Made by a program: the position numbers and the translations under genes. Source: Methanobacteriota archaeon (lineage in GTDB: Archaea > Halobacteriota > Methanosarcinia > Methanosarcinales > Methanosarcinaceae). Taken from it: a DNA stretch of 64,000 bases. The stretch lies in contig JAEWQJ010000026.1 of the NCBI GenBank assembly GCA_023399215.1, forward strand, positions 217,580 through 281,579, written 5' to 3'. The notes beneath the pieces were generated by a model that did not search any database, was not told where the DNA came from, and saw only the letters and a program-made list of their open reading frames with translations. The number at the start of each line of letters is the position of its first letter. The stretch's first letter is position 1. Shown in pieces: positions 55,763 through 64,000 of the stretch.

Positions 55763-57091
55763 TTACATTTTTCTTTTTACTAAAAGGGTTTCCCTTATTT
55801 TTCCAGTGATTTCAACATCTACTTTCGGTTCAATTTCCTCTTCTGAACGAGCTTTCCAGTATTCTCCTTTATAGCGGACAAAGCCTATCTTTTGAGGCCC
55901 TAAAGGGTCTATAGTTTCGGCAGTTTCTCCTATAAACTCTCCAATAACCGGTTTTTTCTTTCTGATTTCTGTTACTTTGTAGATTGCAAAAACCAGGAAC
56001 AATCCGAAAACAACCGTAGGGGCAACAACCGTCAGGGTGAGAACCCTTCGAAACTCGGGGGTGTAAATATTTTCGCTTCCCATGGGTACAAGGAGTATAC
56101 TTCCTATTATGAGGCTGATGAGACCCGCAAACCCGAATATCCCAAATCCGGGTACTTTAATCTCAATGATCAGAAGTCCTATTCCTAAAAGAATGAGGAA
56201 AATTGCTCCTATATTGATATCAAAGCCTGTTCCAATCAACCCGAGTGCGATTGAAATGAGTCCAAAAACTTCTGCTCCGGCTCCCGGACTTGAGATCCCA
56301 AAAATTAGCCCATAAATTCCCAGGGTCAAAAGAAGAGAGGAAATAATCGGGTTTGAAATCAACCCTAAAAGGGAGAGAGAAAACGGAGGTTCATAGTTTT
56401 CTATCCCTGCATTTTCGGTTTGCAGGACTTTTCCTTTTACTTCCTGCCCGTCAATCTGTGTCAGCAAATTCGGGATAGAAGGAGCTACGTATTCTATTAC
56501 GCCAGTCTGCAGGGCTTCTTGAGCATCGAGATTTTTATTTTTCGTTATAACTTCTTCTGCAAAGGTCTCGTTTCTCCCGTGTTTACTGGCTGTTGCAACC
56601 GAGAATTTGACAAGGGCATTTATTATTTTCTCCTCTGTTATGGGTTTTGTTCCTTCCACAGACATCTGAACGGGCTGAGCTGACCCTATAACCGTGAAAG
56701 GCGCCATTGCAGCAATATCTGTTCCCATGAGGATGAGAGTCCCGGCTGACCAGGCTCTACCACTTTCAGGCACATACCCGATAACAGGCACGCTTGCATT
56801 CTCAATTGCGCTTATGATTGTTTGAGTTTCATCCAGGCCTCCACCTGGGGTATTCAAGCTAATTACAAGAGCCTCAAAATTTTCATTTTCAGCTTTTTCT
56901 ATCGCGTCTGCTATAATATCATCTGAAGCCGGTGTAATAGCCCCGGATATTTCAAGCACAAGTACTTTCTGTTGAGGTCCTGCATCCCCAGAAGGTATAG
57001 AAACGGCTATGAGGATGAAACACAGGAATAAAATAAAGAAGAAATGCGGACCTCTTTTTACAGACATGGTTATCGGCCTTTTCTTGCTCAT
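55763..57091 (-). CDS. nfeD: NfeD-family membrane serine protease
   Basis: The 442-residue protein has a signal anchor (FFFILFLCFILIAVSIPSG), a ClpP-like protease domain (about 40-215) with ISLNTPGGGLDETQTIISAI near 78 and ESGRAWSAGTLILMGTDIAA near 108, where Ser is the expected nucleophile and a Lys downstream the base. Several membrane helices follow (about 240-370), then a C-terminal NfeD OB domain (DPLGPQKIGFVRYKGEYWKA). In archaea this protease cuts the stomatin homolog encoded next to it. It lies 43 bases after the slipin gene on the same strand. Start MSKKRPITM is plausible; an ATG eight codons later is also possible. Confidence 0.92.
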   Translation of the reverse strand: MSKKRPITMSVKRGPHFFFILFLCFILIAVSIPSGDAGPQQKVLVLEISGAITPASDDIIADAIEKAENENFEALVISLNTPGGGLDETQTIISAIENASVPVIGYVPESGRAWSAGTLILMGTDIAAMAPFTVIGSAQPVQMSVEGTKPITEEKIINALVKFSVATASKHGRNETFAEEVITKNKNLDAQEALQTGVIEYVAPSIPNLLTQIDGQEVKGKVLQTENAGIENYEPPFSLSLLGLISNPIISSLLLTLGIYGLIFGISSPGAGAEVFGLISIALGLIGTGFDINIGAIFLILLGIGLLIIEIKVPGFGIFGFAGLISLIIGSILLVPMGSENIYTPEFRRVLTLTVVAPTVVFGLFLVFAIYKVTEIRKKKPVIGEFIGETAETIDPLGPQKIGFVRYKGEYWKARSEEEIEPKVDVEITGKIRETLLVKRKM

Positions 57092-57134
57092 CCATTTCCT
57101 TCAGTTCTTTTTGCTATTGTAGTCCTTTTTATGC

Positions 57135-57929
57135 TTATTCCTGCCTTTGCTGCTCTTTTCTTTCTGCAATAGATGTAGATAAAGCCGCTATATTTCCGGT
57201 TTCAAAAGCCTGGGACTGAGTAACTACTATGAGGTTCTTTTCTCTGGAAATCTCGGCTAAAGTTTGCAGTTCTCTCAATTTAATTGCTGCAGGTACTCCT
57301 TCATAGGAAGTTGCAGCTTCTCTCATTTTCTGCGCAGCCTGAGATTCTCCTTCCGCAAGGATAATCCTGGCACGCTTTTCTCTTTCGGCTTCAGCCTGTT
57401 TGGCAATTGCTCTCTTCATTGTATCAGGCAGGGAGACGTCTCTAATTGTGACTCCTGTAACCTTGATCCCCCAGGGATCGGTATACTTGTCCAGAAGCTC
57501 TTGAATTTGCTTATTAATACTTTCTCTTTCCGAAAGCAGCTCATCAAGTTCCATCTGGCCCATAACGTCTCTTAGAGTAGTCTGTGAAAGGGTAGAAGTT
57601 GCAAACATGTAATTTTCAACCTGAGTTATAGCAGCTCCGGGTTCTATGACCTTGTAATAAACAACCGCATCCACCTCAACCGTGACGTTATCCCTAGTAA
57701 TTACGGCCTGCTTGGGTACATCGATCGCAACAACTCTTAGATCTATTTTTAAAGCTCTATCGACAATTGGGATAATCAGAAAAATTCCTGGACCTTTTAC
57801 ACCACTTAGGCGGCCCAACCTGAAAATAACTACTCTCTCATATTCGTTAACCATTTTTATTGATTGTGAGAGTATTAATATTACAACTAATAATACAGGA
57901 ATGTAGATTTGACTGGTAAAGATGCTCAT
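57135..57929 (-). CDS. Slipin (stomatin/prohibitin-like, SPFH) protein
   Basis: The 264-residue protein has one N-terminal membrane segment (about 8-24), the PHB/SPFH domain (YERVVIFRLGRLSGVKGPGI, IDLRVVAIDVPKQAVITRDN, VDAVVYYKV) and a helix rich in Ala/Glu (AKQAEAEREKRARIILAEGE) that forms the oligomer coiled coil. The C-terminal LREL-QTLAEISREKNLIVV text is typical. It forms membrane scaffolds and is the known partner of NfeD proteases. The pair is probably one operon. No anomaly is visible. Confidence 0.94.
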   Translation of the reverse strand: MSIFTSQIYIPVLLVVILILSQSIKMVNEYERVVIFRLGRLSGVKGPGIFLIIPIVDRALKIDLRVVAIDVPKQAVITRDNVTVEVDAVVYYKVIEPGAAITQVENYMFATSTLSQTTLRDVMGQMELDELLSERESINKQIQELLDKYTDPWGIKVTGVTIRDVSLPDTMKRAIAKQAEAEREKRARIILAEGESQAAQKMREAATSYEGVPAAIKLRELQTLAEISREKNLIVVTQSQAFETGNIAALSTSIAERKEQQRQE

Positions 57930-58491
57930 AATTTTTGTGACCTCTTATTCCATTAATATTTAGATTAGACTTAATAATAACTAAGTATTCTTTATTCAGA
58001 GAACCAATAATAAACTTTCTATAAATTAAGTATTCATTATTCAAAAATTTTGCACCCTGCACACTACAAACATCTGAAAAGCTATATTATTATTGTATTA
58101 TTTATTATTACTTCCTTCTCTAGATTCTCAATTGAATTCACTTTTCAGATTTAGAGCGATATCGAAGAAGGAAATAAATGTCAAAAATGCAGATGCATTA
58201 TTGGATGAAACTATGAAGAAACTGCGAGAGACTCATTCTGATAAATAGTTGTCTCTAAAAACACTTATATTTGGAACATAGAAAATATAAAACAGGGAAA
58301 AGTGAGTTAGCAGGGAAAAAGAAACAGAATGATATTGATTTTTGGCCCTGATAAGGTCACAGAGTTAGATCAGCGTACTTAAAAGCTGACAATAAGAACG
58401 AAAAACACTGTCAGGTTCAGAAACGTGTTCTGAGCCGCAAACAGTATGTCAAGAAAACGCAGGTTCGGAAGAACCATTGGTGTTGATATTA
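57930..58491. other. Divergent intergenic with a possible leader hairpin
   Basis: No gene is supported. A 35-codon open stretch (LFRFRAISKKEINVKNADAL, 58140-58247) has no start or binding site. GGTTC-ggaa-GAACC (58462-58475) is a hairpin 17 bases before the next ATG. TATA-like words lie before the slipin gene. Confidence 0.45.
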
Positions 58492-60624
58492 ATGAGTAAG
58501 GAATGTCCAGACTGCCACGGGCGTGGCTATGAAGTTGTTTCAACTGAAATCTGCCCTCAGTGTAAGGGCAAAGGTAAATCAAAATCAATTGATTTCATGA
58601 AAATGTCAGAAAAAAATCTTGACAGCCTTTTAAAAAATGGTGCTGCATGTAAGAAATGTAAAGGTACTGGAAGTATTGAAGTAACTACTCCCTGTAAAAC
58701 CTGTAATGGTCTTGGGAAGATATACACATGTAAGGTTTGTGGAGCACGTATTGAGAACCCCCAGGACCCCAATGAAGAAGTATGCGAATCCTGTGCCAAT
58801 TCTCAGTATGTTTATGCCCTTGATGAGTCCTGCGACCTTAAGGACGTGGAAGCAGGAAAACTTTACCACGGAGTAGTGAGCAGTAAAGCTTCTTTTGGGG
58901 CCTTTGTCGACCTTAACCCTCATGTCAGAGGACTTATGCACTCTAGCAATATCGTTGTTCCTCCTGAAGTAGGGGATTCCGTGATTGTTCTGGTAAAAAG
59001 CATCAAAGCCGGAGGAAAGCTGGATCTGATACCTAAAACCATTAAAAAATACGAAACCGTCGAGCTTGAAAAGGAGCTTCCACTCAAGAATTCAGCTGAA
59101 ATCGACTCCAGTATGAAAGGCAGGCTCCTCAGAATAGAAGGAGAAGTAATTCAGGTAAAGCAGACTAGCGGGCCCACGATTTTCACAATTAGCGATGAGG
59201 GAGGCTTTGTGCCCTGTGCAGCCTTTGAGAGTGCAGGGAAAAGGTCCTATCCGCATATTGATGTAGGAATGATTGTTTCCATTACCGGCGAAGTAACTCT
59301 TCGAGATGACCAGATCCAGATCGAGGTCATGAGCATGAAATTGCTGACAGGAGAGAAGGAAGCAGTTGTCAAGGGCAGAGTTGAGAGAGTAATTGACGAA
59401 AAAGCAACTCCTGCGGATATTCCTTTCCTTGTCAAAAGCGAGATTATGGAAAAACTTAAACCCAGGATGCTCCATGTTGCCAAAGAAATCAAAAAAGCTA
59501 TTCTCCATTCAACCCCGATTATTCTAAGGCATCATGCCGATGCTGATGGTATTACTTCGGCAATTGCAATTGAAAGGGCGATCCTACCCCTTATTACGGA
59601 AATCGGGGGAATGGATGCGGAATATTACTTCTACAAGCGTGCTCCGTCCAAAGCTCCTTATTATGAACTTGCCGATGTTACGAGGGATATTTCGTTTGCG
59701 CTTGAAGATCTTTCCAGGCATGGGCAGAAAATGCCGCTTATAATTCTCGTAGACAACGGATCAACAGAAGAAGACGTACCTTCAATGCGGCAGGCCAAAG
59801 TATATGGAATTGATATGCTTGTTATCGACCACCATCATCCAGATGAGATTGTTGACCAGTACCTTATAGGGCATGTAAATCCTGCGCATGTAGGAGGAGA
59901 TTTCGGAGTTACTGCCGGAATGCTCTGTGCTGAAGTAGCTCGTATGATCAATCCCGACATTAGCGATACAATAAAACATCTCCCAGCGGTTTCGGCAGTT
60001 GGAGACCGTTCAGAGGCTCCGGAAGCTGAAAGATATATTTCTCTTGTCTCGGACCGTTATAACCTTGAAGAGTTGAAGGAAATGGCTCTGGCCTTGGACT
60101 ACGAACAGTTCTGGCTGAAATTCAGCAGTGGAAAGGGCCTTATCGACGATATTCTGGATCTCGGGGATCATGAAACCCATAAAAACCTTGTTTCCCTGCT
60201 CTGCGAACAGGCAAATATCATGATCCAGGACCAGCTTGAGACCTGCCTTTTTAATGTAAAGTCTCAAACACTGGCAAATGGGGCTATAATGAACGTGATA
60301 GACGTTGAAAACTATGCTCAAAAATTCACCTTTCCGCCACCTGGAAAGACCTCAGGAGAAGTTCACGACGTACTCACCAAAAGGAATCCGGATAAACCTA
60401 TGGTAACCCTCGGATACGGCCCTGACTTTGCGGTCATTCGTTCCAAGGGCGTGCTTATGAATATTCCGAAAATCGTCAGGGAACTCCGAGAAGAAATGAA
60501 AGGTGCAGGTGTCAGCGGAGGAGGACATCTTGTAGTGGGCAGCATTAAGTTTGTAGAAGGAATGAGGACTGAAGTGTTATCAAAGCTTGCCGAGAAGATA
60601 GGATCTGCAGAGGTCGAGTATTAA
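58492..60624 (+). CDS. DnaJ zinc-finger, S1 and DHH/RecJ-like protein
   Basis: The 710-residue protein begins with four CxxCxGxG motifs (CPDCHGRG, CPQCKGKG, CKKCKGTG, CKTCNGLG), a complete DnaJ-type zinc domain, and a further CKVCG...CESC pair (about 1-105). An S1-like domain follows (LYHGVVSSKASFGAFVDLNP), then an OB fold (about 205-290), then a DHH phosphoesterase core: LRHHADADGITSAIAIERAI near 348 and MLVIDHHHPDEIVDQYLIGH near 443, with a C-terminal DHHA1-like part (GAGVSGGGHLVVGSIKFV). It is related to archaeal RecJ-like/GAN proteins that act with the replication GINS complex, but a zinc-plus-S1 layout could suggest RNA. The ATG at 58492 has GGTG nine bases upstream. Confidence 0.88.
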   Translation: MSKECPDCHGRGYEVVSTEICPQCKGKGKSKSIDFMKMSEKNLDSLLKNGAACKKCKGTGSIEVTTPCKTCNGLGKIYTCKVCGARIENPQDPNEEVCESCANSQYVYALDESCDLKDVEAGKLYHGVVSSKASFGAFVDLNPHVRGLMHSSNIVVPPEVGDSVIVLVKSIKAGGKLDLIPKTIKKYETVELEKELPLKNSAEIDSSMKGRLLRIEGEVIQVKQTSGPTIFTISDEGGFVPCAAFESAGKRSYPHIDVGMIVSITGEVTLRDDQIQIEVMSMKLLTGEKEAVVKGRVERVIDEKATPADIPFLVKSEIMEKLKPRMLHVAKEIKKAILHSTPIILRHHADADGITSAIAIERAILPLITEIGGMDAEYYFYKRAPSKAPYYELADVTRDISFALEDLSRHGQKMPLIILVDNGSTEEDVPSMRQAKVYGIDMLVIDHHHPDEIVDQYLIGHVNPAHVGGDFGVTAGMLCAEVARMINPDISDTIKHLPAVSAVGDRSEAPEAERYISLVSDRYNLEELKEMALALDYEQFWLKFSSGKGLIDDILDLGDHETHKNLVSLLCEQANIMIQDQLETCLFNVKSQTLANGAIMNVIDVENYAQKFTFPPPGKTSGEVHDVLTKRNPDKPMVTLGYGPDFAVIRSKGVLMNIPKIVRELREEMKGAGVSGGGHLVVGSIKFVEGMRTEVLSKLAEKIGSAEVEY

Positions 60625-60991
60625 AGGGCTTTGATAGCCTCTTTCCTTCCTTTGCTTCTATTCTGGATAGAAAAATTCTATTCTTAAATAGTCTATTTTT
60701 AAGATATTGAGTTTTTAAGATATTGAGTTTTTAAGATATTGTGTTCTCAAAAAGTTATAATCTTAAAACATGTCTTTTTAATAGTTTTAATTTTTACATA
60801 AAGTACTTTTAAAAATGACTCATCAGACTATTTTTTATAAAATAATAAAGACAATCTTAATTTTTATAAAATAATAAAGACAATCTTAATTAAACACTAA
60901 TTTTAAAAAATACTGTAAGTTCTGGGAAACCTTTCACCTGGAAAGGCTCCCATACAAAAGAGTTATTAACAGTTTATCCTTGCTTTACTTT
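60625..60991. other. Convergent gap with two tandem arrays
   Basis: No gene is supported. Unit TTTTTAAGATATTGAG occurs three times at 60696-60743. A 29-base unit (TTTTTATAAAATAATAAAGA plus nine) is doubled exactly at 60832-60860 and 60861-60889. GGAAAcctttcacctgGAAAGGcTCC-like text (60925-60950) may be a terminator. Confidence 0.85.
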
Positions 60992-61606
60992 TTAGTCCAG
61001 GCGTACAATCCTTACAAGAGACCGGATCGGGACATTAGCAATCATATCTGCGCCTTTTTTATCTACGAGAACTGCTACAGCCCTTGGTTTTCCGCCCATT
61101 TCCCGAAGCTGCTCAATGACTTCCATAGTTGTGGAACCTGTGGTAATAACATCGTCTACGATCACGCAGTTCTTGCCGGCAACGCCTCCGAAGTTTCTGC
61201 TTATTGTTCCTTTCTGACCTGGCTGGACTACATCCTGTCCTTTACGAGAATGATATAGAGCAAAGTCAGCTCCCAGTTCATTTGCCATCATGCTTGCTAG
61301 GGGAATGCCGCTGGCAGCAACACCGACAACAACGTCGACTTCGGCGTTTGTTATTTCCAGAGTCTCAAGCACCATGTCGCAAAGCGCAAGTGAGATGTAG
61401 TGGAGCCGTGTAGCACTTTTTCCTATATTGCTCCAGTTTACGGAAATATCCTTCGGAGCGGGGGCTGCTACTTCTTTTTTCGAACGGGTTAAAAGCCAGG
61501 TAACCGTTTCCCTTGAAACGTTGAGTTCGTCGGCAATCTGGCCGGTTACAAGCCCGTTACTCTTCAATTCCACAGCTTTCTGGATTAAATTTTCTATGTT
61601 CTTCAT
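60992..61606 (-). CDS. gfcR: GfcR-like regulator (HTH plus phosphoribosyltransferase domain)
   Basis: The 204-residue protein joins an N-terminal helix-turn-helix (MKNIENLIQKAVELKSNGLV, QIADELNVSRETVTWLLTR) to a PyrE-like domain with the PRPP motif CVIVDDVITTGSTTMEVIEQ near 155 and HYISLALCDMVLETLEI before it. In haloarchaea the GfcR homolog controls sugar breakdown genes; in methanogens the target is unclear. I use the ATG at 61606, which has GGTGG about ten bases upstream; the longer frame has a Lys/Arg-rich tail of no family type. The enzyme activity may be lost. It is next to nob1 on the same strand, 188 bases apart. Confidence 0.88.
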   Translation of the reverse strand: MKNIENLIQKAVELKSNGLVTGQIADELNVSRETVTWLLTRSKKEVAAPAPKDISVNWSNIGKSATRLHYISLALCDMVLETLEITNAEVDVVVGVAASGIPLASMMANELGADFALYHSRKGQDVVQPGQKGTISRNFGGVAGKNCVIVDDVITTGSTTMEVIEQLREMGGKPRAVAVLVDKKGADMIANVPIRSLVRIVRLD

Positions 61607-61794
61607 GCCTCCATTCCCACCTGAATTTTTATCTGTCTGTATTTTTCGGCACTTTATTCGGCACTTATTCGGCACATTTTACAACTCATTCACAACGCTT
61701 GCCTCGAATACTGCCTGGAAAACTATATTCAAATGTACATTATCTCAATTAAAGACACTATTACATTATCAAGCATTATATCTTTTTCTTCAGA

Positions 61795-62295
61795 TCAAGA
61801 GTAACTCTTTTCTTTTCTACTTTTTTTCCTTTTTTTCTTAAGGGGAGAACCACAGATAGGGCAGACATCCCCTTTGTCAAAAGTTTTTTTGCAGCCTATA
61901 CACTGCTTTTGCCAGATAATAATATCCTTTATTTTTTTCTGGGCAATGGGTTTAACCTGAATTCCAAGCTGCACAGCAACATTCTGGACTGCATAATCGT
62001 CCGTAAGCAATATGCCCCTGTCTTTATATTCAAGAGCTTTTGCTAGAATTTCAAGGTCCGTTTTTGAGAGCTCTTCGGAGTCCCGCGTGTGTTCAGCCAT
62101 TTTCCGAACTTCTTTTACCATTTCAGGCTCTGGCCATTCCACACGTAACCCACCTTCTTTTGCAAGATCAAAACGAAGCGCGGAATCCCTACTTTTCAAT
62201 TCTTCCGCAACCGAAGGAACGGTAATTATGAGGGAACTGTCCAGGTCACAGTTTCCCATTATAAAAACAGCTGAGTCTGCTATGTAATAGGTCAT
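61795..62295 (-). CDS. nob1: rRNA maturation endonuclease Nob1
   Basis: The 166-residue PIN nuclease trims the 3' end of 16S rRNA. PIN acidic residues are in YYIADSAVFIMGN, SKTDLEILAKALEY and LTDDYAVQNVAVQLG; a zinc ribbon CIGCKKTFDKGDVCPICGSP follows, and the C-terminus is very basic (KKKRKKSRKEKSYS). The ATG at 62295 is where the family begins. A frame that extends to 62385 would include REP-like repeat R, so I reject it. Confidence 0.93.
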   Translation of the reverse strand: MTYYIADSAVFIMGNCDLDSSLIITVPSVAEELKSRDSALRFDLAKEGGLRVEWPEPEMVKEVRKMAEHTRDSEELSKTDLEILAKALEYKDRGILLTDDYAVQNVAVQLGIQVKPIAQKKIKDIIIWQKQCIGCKKTFDKGDVCPICGSPLKKKRKKSRKEKSYS

Positions 62296-62342
62296 TTTTC
62301 GTCTCTGTTCTCTTTTTTCTCTTTTAGTATATAATTGATTCC
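62296..62342. other. nob1 leader
   Basis: Short purine-rich (minus strand) leader, GAGA before the nob1 ATG, no strong Shine-Dalgarno. Confidence 0.3.
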
Positions 62343-62405
62343 AGTCTGGATTCCGTATTGGGAGGACAGTGCCCTTTTCGCTCACTTCGTTCGCTCAAGA
62401 GGGCT
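62343..62405. repeat. REP-like palindromic repeat R, copy 2
   Basis: GGGAGGACAGTGCCCTTTTC, then GCTCACTTCGTTCGCTCAAG and AGGGC. It matches copy 1 (36956-37021) with a few changes. The following 100 bases (GATCACGCAGCGTCGTGATC and more) also recall the DNA after copy 1. Confidence 0.82.
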
Positions 62406-62651
62406 TGAGTTACTCAAAGTTCTTTTCAGATCACGCAGCGTCGTGATCAAACGGCGCAACGGTTGAGGTACAACAGTTACGCTCAAGAGATAGTTTCGGG
62501 GAAGTTTCAAAACTCTTCTATATTTTTAGTAATATTTGCTTATAATTATTGAATATAATTGAATCAGAAATATGAAGATCATACGGGACAGCTACTTTCG
62601 ATTATGATCAGAAAGCCTGAAGTGTTATCTTCGACTGATTGAATAAGTAAC

Positions 62652-62821
62652 AATGTTTGGCTTGGTTATGGCATTATTGTGAATAAGGGTGTTACCATTT
62701 TGGTGATAACACTACCATCGACTCCGGAAGTGTGGTATCAAAGGATATTCTGGCTAATGAAATAGCTTTTGGCAATCCATGTAGGGTGAAATGTAAGATT
62801 ATAGAAATAGATAAAAGTTAG
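62652..62821 (+). pseudogene. Fossil of a hexapeptide (maltose/galactoside-type) O-acetyltransferase
   Basis: The plus strand reads NVWLGYGIIVNKGVTI, then after a one-base shift near 62700 GDNTTIDSGSVVSKDILANE and IAFGNPCRVKCKIIEIDKS with a TAG stop. This is the C-terminal coil and tail of left-handed beta-helix acetyltransferases (normal form NVWIGxGVTIxxGVxIGDNxxIGAGSVVTKDIP, A-GNPA+V). The first 100 or more residues and an upstream TGA show it is dead. It lies 38 bases before the flavoprotein gene. Confidence 0.8.
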
Positions 62822-62859
62822 AAAAAGTATAAAAAATAATTTTATAGAGATGTTGCATA

Positions 62860-63411
62860 ATGAATAAAAATATACTGATACTTACTGGTAGTCCACGAGA
62901 TAACGGAAATAGTGATATGCTGGCAGATGCCTTTATGAAAGGAGCACAGGAAAATGGGCATACCGTAAATAAAATCAAAGCGGCAAAACTCAATGTTAGT
63001 GGATGTAAGGCCTGTATTATGTGTTGGACAAAAGATGGAGCCTGCGTTCAATATGACGATATGAAAGAAATTGAACCACTAATCGAGAGTGCAGATATGC
63101 TTGTACTGGTTTCCCCGTTATATTTCTTTGGGATTTCTGCACAATTAAAGGCTGTAATTGACAGGTTCTGTGCCTACTGTGTGGATAGCCGTAAAAAATC
63201 CCTCATAGTAAAAGAATCTGCTTTAATTATGTGTGGAGCGTGCGATGACAAACGATTTTTCAGCGGTGCCATAGACACTTACAAGTATACGGCAGATTAT
63301 ATGAAATGGGAAGATAGGGGTATCTTAATAGCTACCAGCGTATCAGCAAAAGGAGATATTTTACAAGGAGACTGGCTAACTAAAGCGCAAGCTTTTGGCA
63401 CTAGCATTTAA
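62860..63411 (+). CDS. Iron-sulfur-flavoprotein-like NADPH/FMN reductase
   Basis: The 183-residue protein has the flavodoxin-like start MNKNILILTGSPRDNGNSDM and the region VSPLYFFGISAQLKAVIDRF that binds FMN. It carries a compact cysteine motif CKACIMCWTKDGAC (Cx2Cx2Cx6C), which is the pattern of the Methanosarcina iron-sulfur flavoprotein (Isf), a 4Fe-4S plus FMN enzyme involved in O2/H2O2 handling. More cysteines lie downstream (RFCAYC, MCGAC). It may transfer electrons from ferredoxin. The ATG follows AGATG by six bases. The fossil acetyltransferase is just upstream. Length is normal for the small family. Confidence 0.85.
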   Translation: MNKNILILTGSPRDNGNSDMLADAFMKGAQENGHTVNKIKAAKLNVSGCKACIMCWTKDGACVQYDDMKEIEPLIESADMLVLVSPLYFFGISAQLKAVIDRFCAYCVDSRKKSLIVKESALIMCGACDDKRFFSGAIDTYKYTADYMKWEDRGILIATSVSAKGDILQGDWLTKAQAFGTSI

Positions 63412-63449
63412 AGAATCTATCCCTTTTCACAAATCGAGTTTCGCTACCC
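63412..63449. other. Short gap before repeat R3
   Basis: No gene; likely 3' end region of the flavoprotein gene. Confidence 0.3.
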
Positions 63450-63502
63450 TAATCGCGCCTCAGGAGTCCGTTGTCCTTTTCGCTACGCTTCACTCAAGAG
63501 TA
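63450..63502. repeat. REP-like palindromic repeat R, copy 3 (diverged)
   Basis: AGGAGTCCGTTGTCCTTTTC, then GCTACGCTTCACTCAAGAG. It is shorter than copies 1 and 2 and lacks the first hairpin, but keeps the CCTTTTCGCT...TTCACTCAAGAG core. Confidence 0.65.
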
Positions 63503-63790
63503 CTAATTTATGGTTTTGAATCTTGCTCCTCTTAAATGGATTAATTTACGGTTCAGGATTGTTTTTTATTGTTTTATCCTGAATTATGCCTTAGAATAAC
63601 GAAAAAAGGTTAATACTTGTTTAAAAACAGTAGACGTTGGAATGTTTTGGGGTTAGATATATACAAAAGTTTTTGCCTGCGTATTTGACAAGCCCTTTCA
63701 TGATTTTTTTAGAAATGATTTTTTGGAAACATCTTGAAAGGGCTTGAAAATGAAGAAATTTTTATTTAAAACAGATTCGCTTTCCGGATT
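63503..63790. other. Convergent gap
   Basis: No gene is supported. AAGCCCTTTC...GAAAGGGCTT (63691-63744) pairs as a long inverted repeat: GACAAGCCCTTTCATGATTT and CTTGAAAGGGCTTGAAAATG share AAGCCCTTTCA/TGAAAGGGCTT. It could end transcription from both sides. Confidence 0.55.
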
Positions 63791-64000
63791 TTACTTAGGG
63801 CAGATTTCCTTAAGGCCAGCAGCTACATCAGCCAGAAGTTCGACAGGAATTCCCATAATCATTTCTTCCTCTGAGATTTTGGTATATGTCCTGCTGCCGC
63901 TGCAACCGACTGTGACTCCGATTTTGCCTTCTTTGTATACATTCACAACCCCGTCGGAGCACAGGCTCTGCTTTCCTGCAAAACTCGCTTCGATCCTGCC
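63791..64000 (-). CDS. DUF169-like protein, C-terminal part (cut by window end)
   Basis: The visible 69 residues read GRIEASFAGKQSLCSDGVVN, VYKEGKIGVTVGCSGSRTYT and KISEEEMIMGIPVELLADVA before the stop at 63791-63793. The Cys-x-D and CSGSRTY text and the C-terminal GIPVELLxxVxxGLxxI resemble DUF169 proteins, common in methanogens and of unknown function. The N-terminus lies beyond 64000. Confidence 0.65.
   Translation of the reverse strand, partial: GRIEASFAGKQSLCSDGVVNVYKEGKIGVTVGCSGSRTYTKISEEEMIMGIPVELLADVAAGLKEICPK

Noticed and set aside
58140..58247. Short open stretch ending DETMKKLRETHSDK
   Set aside because: Looks protein-like, but there is no start codon with a binding site and no family I can name. 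It may be a remnant.
62296..62385. N-terminal extension of nob1
   Set aside because: Thirty extra codons include REP-like repeat R and precede the usual family start.

Overview
The window looks like a chromosomal piece of a Methanosarcina species (Euryarchaeota). The evidence is archaeal-type genes (split RNA polymerase B'/B'' and A'/A'' subunits, EF-1A/EF-2, archaeal NAC, Nob1, a GfcR-like regulator), families known mainly from Methanosarcina and relatives (UPF0228, UPF0280, an Msr/DUF1724-type regulator, C39-like secreted peptidases), moderate GC, and long AT-rich intergenic spaces. No rRNA, CRISPR array, prophage or intact transposase gene is present. The only tRNA seen is tRNA-Lys(UUU).

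Layout. 0.3-3.2 kb: a Methanosarcina surface-protein zone with UPF0228, an unknown membrane-anchored protein and the fossils of two C39-like peptidases. 3.5-17.8 kb: one long minus-strand information-processing cluster that runs tRNA-Lys, rpoH, rpoB2, rpoB1, rpoA1, rpoA2, rpl30e, nusA-like, rpsL, rpsG, fusA, tuf, rpsJ. 18.4-29.1 kb: a DJ-1/PfpI protein, UPF0280, a DUF460 RuvC-like nuclease, a small secreted protein, a U32 peptidase/RlhA-like protein and a MATE exporter. 29.1-32 kb: a repeat-rich gap, an Msr-like regulator, and a TnpB fossil cut by a MITE. 32-36.8 kb: hisI, a glycogen debranching enzyme, an unknown protein with a possible nuclease fold, an IscA-like protein and NAC. 36.8-42.7 kb: repeat-rich DNA around a CDF metal exporter, a YkgJ-type cysteine-cluster protein and a small secreted protein. 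42.7-50.9 kb: a PIN-ATPase-KH protein, a GNAT acetyltransferase, two unknowns, and a PadR regulator coupled to an MFS exporter. 51-64 kb: two pilin-like secreted paralogs, hisH, an AIR-synthase-like protein, an NfeD-slipin pair, a DnaJ-zinc-finger/S1/DHH RecJ-like protein, GfcR, Nob1, an iron-sulfur-flavoprotein-like protein beside an acetyltransferase fossil, and a truncated DUF169-like gene.

The most unusual signals are in the gaps and at the gene starts. (1) About twenty intergenic tandem duplications with units of 13-76 bp, three of which begin or end exactly at a stop codon. (2) Two MITE-like families; family 1 has three loci with TAGGACTTACGCA ends. (3) Adjacent pilin-like paralogs whose only well-placed start after a strong Shine-Dalgarno is AUA, and an rpoB'' whose conserved N-terminus lies upstream of its first canonical start. 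(4) A nine-base coding repeat that gives RpoA'' an Ala-Ala-Glu tail. (5) A PadR operator-like palindrome directly over the ribosome binding site of an efflux operon. I did not find a clear multi-gene system that is new to science; the best leads for novelty are the start-codon pattern and the duplication pattern.
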